Below are positions 54,978 to 63,399 of a stretch of DNA of 64,000 nucleotides, one piece after another. The DNA comes from Aplidium turbinatum. Taxonomy: Eukaryota; Chordata; Ascidiacea; Aplousobranchia; Polyclinidae. The stretch covers positions 17,038,329-17,102,328 of the forward strand of contig OU964922.1 in NCBI GenBank assembly GCA_918807975.1, in the 5' to 3' direction. Positions within the stretch are counted from its first letter, which is position 1, and each line of letters begins with the position of its first letter. The notes under the pieces were generated by a model that saw only the letters and a list, made by a program, of their open reading frames with translations, searched no databases and had not been told where the DNA came from. The position numbers were made by a program, and so were the translations under genes.

Positions 54978-55335
54978 TTAGACGTGCATTTCTGTGGTAA
55001 ACAACTTTATCTCGGTTCCTACTTTTTTCCTCGCTATTATCTTTCAAATACAGGCTTCCGTATTCTTGCTCCTGGGTTGAGAAGTTGGAATTATGCAGTT
55101 CATTATGACGCAACCGAAGGCTTTAATTTATCACATGGCTCAGTTAAATAGACGAAAACACAAAAAAAGAAGAGGTTGTGATTTTCTTTTTGAATGGTCA
55201 GAATGAGCTTAAGAAAATATAGTTTTAACTAGAGACTAGTTTTAACTAGTTTTAATTAGATTAGTTTAGAACTAGATTAGAAGATTAGAATTAACTTAGA
55301 TTAGAATTTATTTAGAACTAGATTAGTTTTAACTA

Positions 55336-55500
55336 GAGATGTACCGATATATTGGTATTGACGATATCAGCCATTTTTTTAGTATTGGTATCGGCAAAAT
55401 TTGGCCGATACTAAACATGTAAAAAAGGTGTTTGCTGCGTATTTTCTACAGAAGCAAAGATATAGATTTTTCAAAGTAGTAACTAATTTTTTAAAGTAGT
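55336..55500 (-). mobile_element. Fragment of the TAGAGATGTACC hAT family
   Basis: CTAGAGATGTACCGATATAT, then TATCGGCAAAATTTGGCCGA, then the GTGTTTGCTGCG region, matches the right end of 34308-36184 (36030-36184) in the opposite orientation. It is truncated and has no left end. Confidence 0.7.
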
Positions 55501-56000
55501 AACATTGTATGTATGCTGTTTTATTGGCGAAATCAGCAAAAGCTCTCCAAACAATAATAGAAAAAGTGAACAATATTGGAAAGAAATATAACATGAAAAT
55601 CTACACAAACAAAACAAAAACGATGATTAATACAAGAAAAGAAAATGTACCAAGTTTAAATGATACTATTGATGGAATGCTGGTCGATCAAGTCAAAAGC
55701 TTTACCTATCTGGGACACACAATAACTGAAAATGGCAGATGCGATATGGAAATATTGAGACGAATAGAAATAACAAGAAACAACTTCATAAAAAATGAAA
55801 AAGACATTAACAAGCAAAATTAACATTATAAACACTCGAAAACGAATTATGAAATGCTATATATGGAGTACATTGCAGAAACATGGACACGGTCATCACA
55901 AATGGTTAAACGACTTGAGGCATTTGAAATGTGGATTTATAGAAGAATGCTTAAAATTTCATGGAAGGATAAAATCACAAACAAAGATGTATAGTCAAGT
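55500..56000 (+). pseudogene. RTE-like LINE reverse transcriptase fragment
   Basis: Forward frame 55509-55823: VLLAKSAKALQTIIEKVNNI, KTKTMINTRK, SFTYLGHTITENGRCDMEIL, RRIEITRNNF. This is the thumb region of RTE/BovB-like polymerases, starting just after the catalytic DD. It continues with shifts through INTRKRIMKCYIWSTL and, in a third frame, KRLEAFEMWIYRRMLKISWK. At least two frame changes; no upstream polymerase domain is present. Confidence 0.72.
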
Positions 56001-56204
56001 GGGGTAAAAAAATAGTGGGGTTATTGGGGTAAAAAAACACTTACCATCTCACATCTAAAATGAGTAGATATTCACTTAACTTTTTTAGTGTCTGTTTAAG
56101 TGGTCTCTGGTGATTACTTTGAGGGGTAGAGGAAAAAGATTGGATTTGACAAAGAAGAGATATGATAAACAGAGTAAATATGGCCAGCAAAGGGTGCAAA
56201 AAAA

Positions 56205-56455
56205 CGGAATGGCCGGTTTTGGTGAATCTGATTCGGTGAGTTCCCTATTCGGTGAGAGCCTTTTTCGGTGAGAGCCCTATTCGGTGATTTTTTTTTTAAT
56301 TATTGGGTACCGTAGCCTAAGTATCATTGCCGTTGTAGGGTTAGGGGTTAAGGGTATGGGTTAGAGGTTTATTTTAACGTTTAGCGACGTTAAAAGGATG
56401 TAAAAGCGGCAATGATAATTAGGCTACGGTACCCGATAATTTTCAAAAAAAAATT
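56205..56455. mobile_element. TTCGGTGAG-family MITE, left arm and centre
   Basis: It starts CGGAATGGCC and repeats CCCTATTCGGTGAGAGCC. It then has GGTACCGTAGCCTAAGTATC and the TTAGGG-like centre as in 41783-42136. The sequence stops where the adjacent LTR element begins at 56456, so the right arm is missing. Confidence 0.72.
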
Positions 56456-56638
56456 TGCGGCATTCTCCAACTCGAGTTCAACTAGTTGTCAAAGTCAATC
56501 GTTTTAGTGCCGCAGCTATGTGGGCGTGTACATTGCCAATTTATGTTTGAGATTCAAATAAAGTTATCTGTTCGTCTTTGAGAGTTCGTCCGAAACAGTC
56601 AGACGTAAAGGCCAGCGCGAAACATTACATGGTGTCAG

Positions 56639-57418
56639 ATGGATTCGACGCAAGCAACGAAGAATGAAATGAACTTTCAACGAGGAAACGTCGCTGATAA
56701 TTTTAAAAAATGGAGGCAGATGATCGAGTTGACGTTTAGTGGGCCTCTATCTGCGAAATCAAATGTCGAAAAATGCAGCTACTTGCTATTGTATATTGGA
56801 CAGGAGGGCCGTGACATATATAACACATGGACACTGACAGAAGACGAAAAGAAAAATCCTAATTCAACTCTGGACAAATTCGAGCAGTTCTGCGAGCCGA
56901 GAAAGAACATTACCGTTGAACGTCACAAGTTATTCACTCGAAGTCAAGGACTGGATGAACCATTCGATTCGTTTGTTACCGATCTCCGTTTGATGGCAGG
57001 TCGTTGTGAGCTTGGCAATCTACGTGATAGCCTAATACGTGATAATGTGGTGAGAGGCGTACGGTCCGACGATGTACGCAAAAGATTGTTACAAGAACTG
57101 AATCCAACGCTGGAATGTTGCATCGAAATTGTGCAAGGCGAGGAGATTTCCCAACAACAAATCACTCACGTGTTCCCTGAATCCTCACACGTCAATTACG
57201 CGAAGTTCTCCAGCCATCATCGTCACTTCAAGTTAGAAGATCGAAGACAACAAAGAAGTGGACCGAACTGTTCCAAATACGGGTATAAGCATGGGAGGAA
57301 ATGTCCAGCAGAAGGAAAGAAATGCCACAACTGTGGACGGCCGAACCACTTTTCTTTCGTTTGTAGAAATCGACCAATTCATCAGCTATCAATCGAAGAC
57401 AACAATGGTGATTGGTGA
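56639..57418 (+). CDS. Gag polyprotein of Gypsy element (fossil)
   Basis: 259 codons starting ten bases after the terminal repeat. The N-terminal 170 residues are a helical capsid-type domain (NFKKWRQMIELTFSGPLS, then HKLFTRSQGLDEPFDSFV). The C-terminus has knuckle-like motifs CSKYGYKHGRKC and CHNCGRPNHFSFVC, the second a canonical CCHC nucleic-acid-binding knuckle. The frame overlaps the start of the pol frame by about 160 bases. In this family Pol is commonly made by ribosomal frame shifting in such an overlap. The protein would form the RNA-packaging particle. Confidence 0.85.
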   Translation: MDSTQATKNEMNFQRGNVADNFKKWRQMIELTFSGPLSAKSNVEKCSYLLLYIGQEGRDIYNTWTLTEDEKKNPNSTLDKFEQFCEPRKNITVERHKLFTRSQGLDEPFDSFVTDLRLMAGRCELGNLRDSLIRDNVVRGVRSDDVRKRLLQELNPTLECCIEIVQGEEISQQQITHVFPESSHVNYAKFSSHHRHFKLEDRRQQRSGPNCSKYGYKHGRKCPAEGKKCHNCGRPNHFSFVCRNRPIHQLSIEDNNGDW

Positions 57419-60400
57419 GTCATCATATTTTATTGGCTGTATAGACAAAAATGACTCCAACCCTGATGAAATGTTTGTAAATATCTTAATGGCTGACTAC
57501 AATTTCAATGTGAAGTTTAAATTGGACTCTGGAGCTCAAGTTAACGTAATTCCAAAAAACGTGTATGAAAAGTTTTCTCACTTAAGTGAACTATCTCCTA
57601 CCAACGCTACGCTAACTGCTTATGGAGGAACCATCATTTACCCACTTGGAAAAATATCCTTAAATTGCAAGTATAGAGACATCGTTCAAAACCACACATT
57701 TTACGTTGTAGATAGTCATTCACCGCCACTTTTTTGTCTAAAATCAAGTACTTCAATGGGTCTGATGAAAATTGTTTTACAAGTTGAACATCGCATGCCG
57801 AAAGTCACTGATAGATATCAAGATTTGCTTAGAGAATATAACGATGTATTTAATGGCATTGGTTGTTTTCCTGAACCTTATAAAATCGTAATTGAGGAAA
57901 ATGCCACTCCCGTTAGAATTCCACCTCGACGAATACCAATTGCCCTACAAGACAAAGTTAAAGCTGAATTAGATTCATTAGTTTCTCAAAAAATTGTTGA
58001 ACCTGTGAACGAACACTCTGATTGGGTAAATTCTATTGCTATTACATGTAAAAAGAATGGCAAGTTGCGTTTATGCTTGGACCCGAGACCGTTAAACAAA
58101 GTTGTAAAGCGTCAGCACCACCAGTTACCTACGTTTGAAGACGTTGCTTGTAACATTTCTGGAGCTAAATATTTTTCAATTTTGGATGCTAGATCAGGCT
58201 ACTGGCAAATACCTTTAGACGAAGAAAGTTCTCAACTTACAACATTTTCAACAAGCTTTGGAAATTACCGATTTTTACGATTACCGTTTGGTTTAAAGGT
58301 TTCACAAGATGTGTTTCAGAAGCGTATGGAAGAATCCCTGCAAGGAATTCCGAAGCAAGGCGTTATTATTGACGACATTTTGCTGTGGGCTGATACCGAA
58401 AAAGAAGCAGTCGAGAACTTGAAAACAACACTTGATCGATGCAGAAAAGTAGGTATAAAGCTAAACTTGGATAAATGCAAATTTGGTTTGTCCGAAGTAT
58501 CTTACTATGGACATATTATTGGCGAAAATGGTATTAAACCAGACCCAAACAAAATCAATGCTATTACAAACATGAAGCCACCGAATTCAAAGAAAGAACT
58601 TCAAACTTTTTTGGGACTAATTAATTTTTTGAGAAAATTTGCACCACAGTTATCAGAGATTACAGCGCCATTGCGAAATCTCCTGAAGCAAGACACGTGG
58701 ACGTGGAATTCAGAAAACGACGAGCAGTATCAACACGTGAAAGACTACATCACAAGGCAACCAGGTACAGTCTTACAATACTTTGAACCGAAAAAACCTG
58801 TGTGTATTCAAGTTGATGCCTCTAAAGATGGACTTGGTGCAGTGCTACTGCAACACAAAGGACCAATCGCTTATGCATCCCGCGCGCTCACACCTACTGA
58901 ACAAAACTACTCTCAAATCGAAAAAGAAATGTTAGCCATCGTTTATGGTTGTGTTAAATTCCACCAGTATCTTTATGGCCGACATTTTACCATTCATTCT
59001 GATCACAAGCCTCTACAGTCCATTTTCAAGAAACCACTTTCAAGTGCGCCACCAAGACTACAACGCATGATGATCAAAATTCAGCCGTATGACCTCAACG
59101 TCGAATTTCGACCTGGAAAGTCTATATCGGTTGCAGACACGTTGTCTAGAAAGCACCCTGAAGATGTTGGTGAGCCCCAATTTGATACAGACAGCCAAGT
59201 TTTAATGATAGCAGAATCGTTTCCCGTTCAGACTGACTGTTTAGAAAACATTAGAAATGCAACAAAAGATGACAGAACATCACAAATCTTAACAAAGTAT
59301 CTATTGAACAATTGGCCCAAACATAAAAAGAGCCTTGATATCCATGCTTGTCCTTATTGGAAACTCAGATCCGAGTTATCTTTGCATAATGGTTTAATTT
59401 TGAGAGGTGAACGTATCGTTGTGCCATTTGCACTTCGTAAAGAAATGCTTGAAATGTTGCATGCTTGTCATTTAGGAATTGTGAAATGTACCCAAAAAGC
59501 CCGAGATCTGTTTTATTGGCCTAGTATGTCCTCTGATATTAATGATTTGATCTCTGTTTGTGACATTTGTAAACAATTGCAGTACAACAATCCCAAAGAG
59601 CCTTTAATTCCTCACGAACCACCCAGTAACCCATGGGAAATTGTTGGAGCAGATTTGTTTCACTGGAACAATGCTAACTATTTAATTGTCGTCGACTATT
59701 ACAGTAGATTTTTTGAAACCGCTTTGTTAAATAGGACCACTAGTCAAAACGTAATTCATCACATGAAATCCTTCTTTTGCAGACATGGTATTCCAAAAAC
59801 CCTCCGATCAGATAATGGCCCTCCATTTCACTCAAAAGAGTTTGCAAATTTTTGTGATAGTTGGAAAATTAATCATAAAACTTCCAGCCCATTATACCCA
59901 CAGTCAAATGGGCTTGTAGAAAAGTTTGTTCAAACTGCGAAACGTTTATTAGATAAAGCTTTAAGCACCAACCGTGACCCTTATCTCAGTATTTTAGAAT
60001 ACAGAAACACACCCATTAGACCTGAAGGATCACCTGCTCAGTTGTTGATGGGGAGAAGATTGCGAGAACTAATACCAATGACAGAAGACCAACTGAAGCC
60101 CGTCTCAGTTGACCCCGCTTTTGTGAAGAAACAATTTGTAAAACGTCGTACTCGCAACAAAAGGTATTATGATCGCTCAAGTAGACCCATGAGACCTCTT
60201 GTTAATGGCCAAAATGTTCGCCACAGAGTTGGAAAAAAATGGGAGCCAGCTGTCGTAACCGGTCGTCACAATTCACCGCGATCCTATAATGTGCGTGATT
60301 CTTATGGCAACACCTACCGGAGAAACCGGAGATATTTAATTAATGTGGAGCCGACATTCAAATTTAATCCTTTGGTTCCTGATGCACATGTATTTGATCA

Positions 60401-60515
60401 ATCTAACGACGAGCCCAATGCGCCACGCCAAAATAATATGCCAGCACCGTATATGATGACCCGTTCTGGCCGGGTAGTAAAGCCTCCTGAGAGATATGGT
60501 GTCTGTGCAACCTAA
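57258..60515 (+). CDS. Pol polyprotein of Gypsy element (fossil)
   Basis: 1085 open codons. The first part overlaps Gag. Aspartic protease around residue 90 (KLDSGAQVNVIP). Reverse transcriptase residues about 210-400, with RLCLDPRPLNKVV, FSILDARSGYWQIPL and active site IIDDILLWAD (about 372). RNase H around 515 (QVDASKDGLGAVLL). Integrase with an H2C2 zinc-binding start (HACHLGIVKC, CDIC, about 735-772) and DDE residues in VGADLF, LRSDNGPPF and NGLVEKF. The C-terminus is basic. Family: Ty3/Gypsy. The frame looks whole. Confidence 0.9.
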   Translation: MDRTVPNTGISMGGNVQQKERNATTVDGRTTFLSFVEIDQFISYQSKTTMVIGESSYFIGCIDKNDSNPDEMFVNILMADYNFNVKFKLDSGAQVNVIPKNVYEKFSHLSELSPTNATLTAYGGTIIYPLGKISLNCKYRDIVQNHTFYVVDSHSPPLFCLKSSTSMGLMKIVLQVEHRMPKVTDRYQDLLREYNDVFNGIGCFPEPYKIVIEENATPVRIPPRRIPIALQDKVKAELDSLVSQKIVEPVNEHSDWVNSIAITCKKNGKLRLCLDPRPLNKVVKRQHHQLPTFEDVACNISGAKYFSILDARSGYWQIPLDEESSQLTTFSTSFGNYRFLRLPFGLKVSQDVFQKRMEESLQGIPKQGVIIDDILLWADTEKEAVENLKTTLDRCRKVGIKLNLDKCKFGLSEVSYYGHIIGENGIKPDPNKINAITNMKPPNSKKELQTFLGLINFLRKFAPQLSEITAPLRNLLKQDTWTWNSENDEQYQHVKDYITRQPGTVLQYFEPKKPVCIQVDASKDGLGAVLLQHKGPIAYASRALTPTEQNYSQIEKEMLAIVYGCVKFHQYLYGRHFTIHSDHKPLQSIFKKPLSSAPPRLQRMMIKIQPYDLNVEFRPGKSISVADTLSRKHPEDVGEPQFDTDSQVLMIAESFPVQTDCLENIRNATKDDRTSQILTKYLLNNWPKHKKSLDIHACPYWKLRSELSLHNGLILRGERIVVPFALRKEMLEMLHACHLGIVKCTQKARDLFYWPSMSSDINDLISVCDICKQLQYNNPKEPLIPHEPPSNPWEIVGADLFHWNNANYLIVVDYYSRFFETALLNRTTSQNVIHHMKSFFCRHGIPKTLRSDNGPPFHSKEFANFCDSWKINHKTSSPLYPQSNGLVEKFVQTAKRLLDKALSTNRDPYLSILEYRNTPIRPEGSPAQLLMGRRLRELIPMTEDQLKPVSVDPAFVKKQFVKRRTRNKRYYDRSSRPMRPLVNGQNVRHRVGKKWEPAVVTGRHNSPRSYNVRDSYGNTYRRNRRYLINVEPTFKFNPLVPDAHVFDQSNDEPNAPRQNNMPAPYMMTRSGRVVKPPERYGVCAT

Positions 60516-61059
60516 GTAGTAGTGCACATAGTGTGATAGTATCGTGGTACGTTTAGATTTCGTGTTGTGCAACGTGCTATAAGTTGTTCTTACTGTTCAT
60601 CCAAGTTTTTTGAAAGTAAATTGTGTAGTAGATGGGATTTCGTTATTTCGTGTGTATCTGGCAGTGTACCACTCTTCATAAGTTCATTTTAATCTGTTTA
60701 TGTATTGTGAAATAGTTTTCTTTCTTCAGACAAAGGGGGATGCAATATTGGAAACGTGCCTTTAAACTTTTATTTTATTTGAGAACTTGCCCTTTAAGTT
60801 TGTATCTTGTGTTTCACATTTTGCCTTACGCGTTTTCCATGACCTCTTGATTGGCCGCTGTTAAATACGCTTTCCCGACAGCGATGCGGCATTCTCGAAC
60901 TCGAGTTCAACTAGTTGTCAAAGTCAATCGTTTTAGTGCCGCAGCTATGTGGGCGTGTACATTGCCAATTTATGTTTGAGATTCAAATAAAGTTATCTGT
61001 TCGTCTTTGAGAGTTCGTCCGAAACAGTCAGACGTAAAGGCCAGCGCGAAACATTACAG

Positions 61060-61466
61060 AGATCCCTGTATGTGTCTGCTGGGAGTTCAAGGAAACAAGG
61101 TTTTCCAAATCCAGAGCCAAACCTTTTTGTGCACACACTGTCATTTTTAACTAAGATCATTTTTTGTGCCATCAGTTCTTTGGTTGAAGTTTTTACACTC
61201 TGACTCAAAAAAGCCAACGGTACAAGCTCTTCTGCTGGATACCACATATGTTTTCCAAAACTTTTCAGAACTACACCCGCAATGGCACCACCAATTGCAT
61301 GATAATTAAGGAAGGAGTGAATGAACAGTTGGTCATTTTTTGGAGCAGTTGATGGTTCAGGAGCAGTTGGCCACCACGGGATATAACAAAATACAACAAA
61401 TTTCACAAAGAGGCGAAGTTTCAACAATGACCTCTTCCAAAGATTTTTCCTGAACAATAACATCAT
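61060..61466 (-). pseudogene. Family X transposase-like protein, central piece
   Basis: The minus frame reads VKFVVFCYIPWWPTAPEPST, then LNYHAIGGAIAGVVLKSFGK, then HMWYPAEELVPLAFLSQSVK. These align with FYVKYWFTSPSLTNAA, LDLFLEMAVTALAKLN and LHLWYLIERHVVFDF at 43510-47110, in the same order. The piece ends where the LTR element begins. The frame has changes relative to the other copy and is inactive. Confidence 0.6.
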
Positions 61467-61621
61467 TTGTTCATAAGAATATGCTTGCAGTAGGCTACCG
61501 TATCAAACGTTAGTCTAGTACACAGATAAATTTGCATAAAGGGTAAGGTTGTTACAATTTCTTGTCTGTGCTGATTTAATTTTCGTTTGGTGTTGTTTAC
61601 CTAATTAAACAATTTTTTAAT

Positions 61622-61680
61622 TAACCATAGACACTGAACAGTGCTGTTTCGACCTTTCGGTTCTCTTCAGCATGGTGAAT
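61622..61680 (-). ncRNA. Candidate hammerhead ribozyme motif
   Basis: Minus strand: CTGAAGA (61670-61664), stem II G plus a bulged A with ACC/GGT closed by a GAAA loop and C at 61651, then GAAA (61650-61647). A further hairpin contains CACTG/CAGTG. The U-C cleavage dinucleotide is at 61631-61630. Stem I pairs CCATG (61675-61671) with TATGG (61629-61625), and an adjacent A-T rich stretch can extend it. G10.1-C11.1 and the one-base bulge match the motif at 50557-50600. By eye only. Confidence 0.5.
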
Positions 61681-62047
61681 TATGACCTAGAAGCAAAAAT
61701 GCACAATTTCTTAATGTTGAAGGTCACTTACCTTTCATATTATCACATATTTTGGATCCCAATAAGTCCAGCTTTATAGCGTATAAGAGCTTAGACATCC
61801 ACCGCGCTTTGTGCAAAGCACCAGGTCTGTTGAATGATTTGAAAGTTTTTTTTGTGTTATCATCTTCTTCCTGTTTTACGTCTCATTTCCTAGAATCAGG
61901 GTAGGACGGGGTCTGGCAAGGCACATCCTCAGTCTCCATTCATCACGATCTAGGGGGCTAATGTTGGTCATCTGCCACCGCTTCCTGTCATCGTTTACGG
62001 TGTCACTCCATGTCTTCCTGGGACGTCCAGGCTTCTTTGTACTAGCT

Positions 62048-63193
62048 CAGAGGTGACGAACCTGCGGCCCGTCAAAGAATTTTGTGCGGCCCGCAAAACA
62101 ATTTGACAATCGCTCATGCATTAAAGACAAAAGACATCTCAAAGCTGTTTTATGCCTTCACTGGTACCGCACTCCTTTCCTTTGTGTCATTGCATTATTC
62201 ACCAGCAAAGCCTTTGCGCAAAATCTGTGGAGTTTGATCAATGATCATGTGATATCGGCATGAAAATGAAAGATGAAAATCTTAGTATGCAGTTGAGAGT
62301 TGTCACATCGTCTGTTCGAGCTAATATTGAACGCTTAGTCAAGCAAAAAACGTTCCAAAAATCCCACTAAGCAAAAAAATTCACTGCTTCAATGTTATTC
62401 TTTAATATGTTATGCTTCAATGCTGCATTAGATAGCTTCAGCTGTATGATTCGCATGGGTTTATTGTTTGAAAAAGAAATTTCATTAACTGATTTGTTGT
62501 TTCGGAGCATAATGGTCGAAACATTTAGTCAACTTGAGCAAAAACTCATATGAAAGCAAACGCTTCGAAAACTAAACTGTCTTCATTATCAGTGCAAGTA
62601 GGCTACTGTTGCTCTCTCCTTTTTGCTCAAGTTGATTTGTTTTTATTTTTTACTGTTGTATGTTTCGATTCTGCGTAAGATAATTTCAACTGTAAAGGTT
62701 TTATTTGTTTGTTTGTTTTTCATGTCTTTATCCTGCATTGCGGGAAAGCGGACTTGAGCGCTATGCATCGGTGTACGCCTTCCGACGTACACCTGACCCA
62801 CGCTGCAGCCGACGGCAATGTCTGTTTCCGATTGTCTACTCTACTTATGACTTAAATTTGGTACTACCCATTACTCGAAATCGATCACTGGGTAGAGGCA
62901 ATTATCGAAAGTTTCTTGCCCAGAGAAACAACAGCAAGTGCGGGTGGTCGGAGTCGAACATGCAGGCTCTCGACTGCGAGCCCAACGCGCTAACCACTCG
63001 GCCACTGCTGCCAAATTTATTACTGCTGCCAAATTTATTACTTTCATCTGCCGTTTGTTACTTTTCATGAATAATTTCTTGAGTCGCTTCTAAAAGATTT
63101 CATAGTAGGTTACGATTAAAAAGTTGTGTGGCCCGATAACTCATGTGTAATTGACAAAGTGGCCCGCGACCGCAAAAAGGTTCGTCACCCCTG
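62048..63193. mobile_element. hAT element with SINE insertion
   Basis: The ends CAGAGGTGACGAACCTGC and GGTTCGTCACCCCTG are flanked by the perfect duplication TACTAGCT (62040-62047 and 63194-63201). GCGGCCCGC words lie inside each end. No transposase was recognised. A SINE (62705-63012, minus) lies in the right half. Confidence 0.87.
62705..63012 (-). mobile_element. Full-length tRNA-derived SINE
   Basis: The minus strand starts near 63012 with a tRNA-like head (A-box GTGGCCGAGTGGTTAGCGCG, B-box GTTCGACTCCG). The body follows (GCAAGAAACTTTCGATAATT to GCATAGCGCTCAAGTCCGC). It ends in an A-rich tail (62705-62735 as T-rich on the plus strand). The body matches the plus-strand copy 36367-36556. 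The 18-bp direct repeat CTGCTGCCAAATTTATTA at 63006-63041 lies at the head side. Confidence 0.82.
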
Positions 63194-63399
63194 TACTAGC
63201 TACTGGCACATCTCGGCATTGATTTATCCATCTGCTGCTCCTTTCAACATGTCCAAACCAGCGGAGACGGTTGAAAGTAGACTTTAAGAGGATCCCACTC
63301 CGAGTGCACAACTGCATTACTGCATCAGCTACTACTGGCCGCAAGGCCAGGTTCCCCAGGGGGACAGGACGAGGACCTGTGCTGTGCACCAAGGTAAAG

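Larger units (their letters stand above)
56456..61058 (+). mobile_element. Ty3/Gypsy LTR retrotransposon (young fossil)
   Basis: A terminal repeat of 174 bp is shared by 56456-56629 and 60885-61058, ending CATTACA. I find one difference between the two, so the insertion is recent. A purine tract (60731-60740) precedes TG at 60741 and could be the polypurine tract. Inside are Gag and a long Pol in overlapping frames. The order protease, reverse transcriptase, RNase H, integrase is that of Ty3/Gypsy. No envelope frame is present. Both frames look whole. Confidence 0.9.

Noticed and set aside
60741-60884. Separate promoter or gene downstream of the Gypsy pol
   Set aside because: The position between the purine tract and the shared terminal repeat suggests it is part of the LTR region rather than a separate feature.
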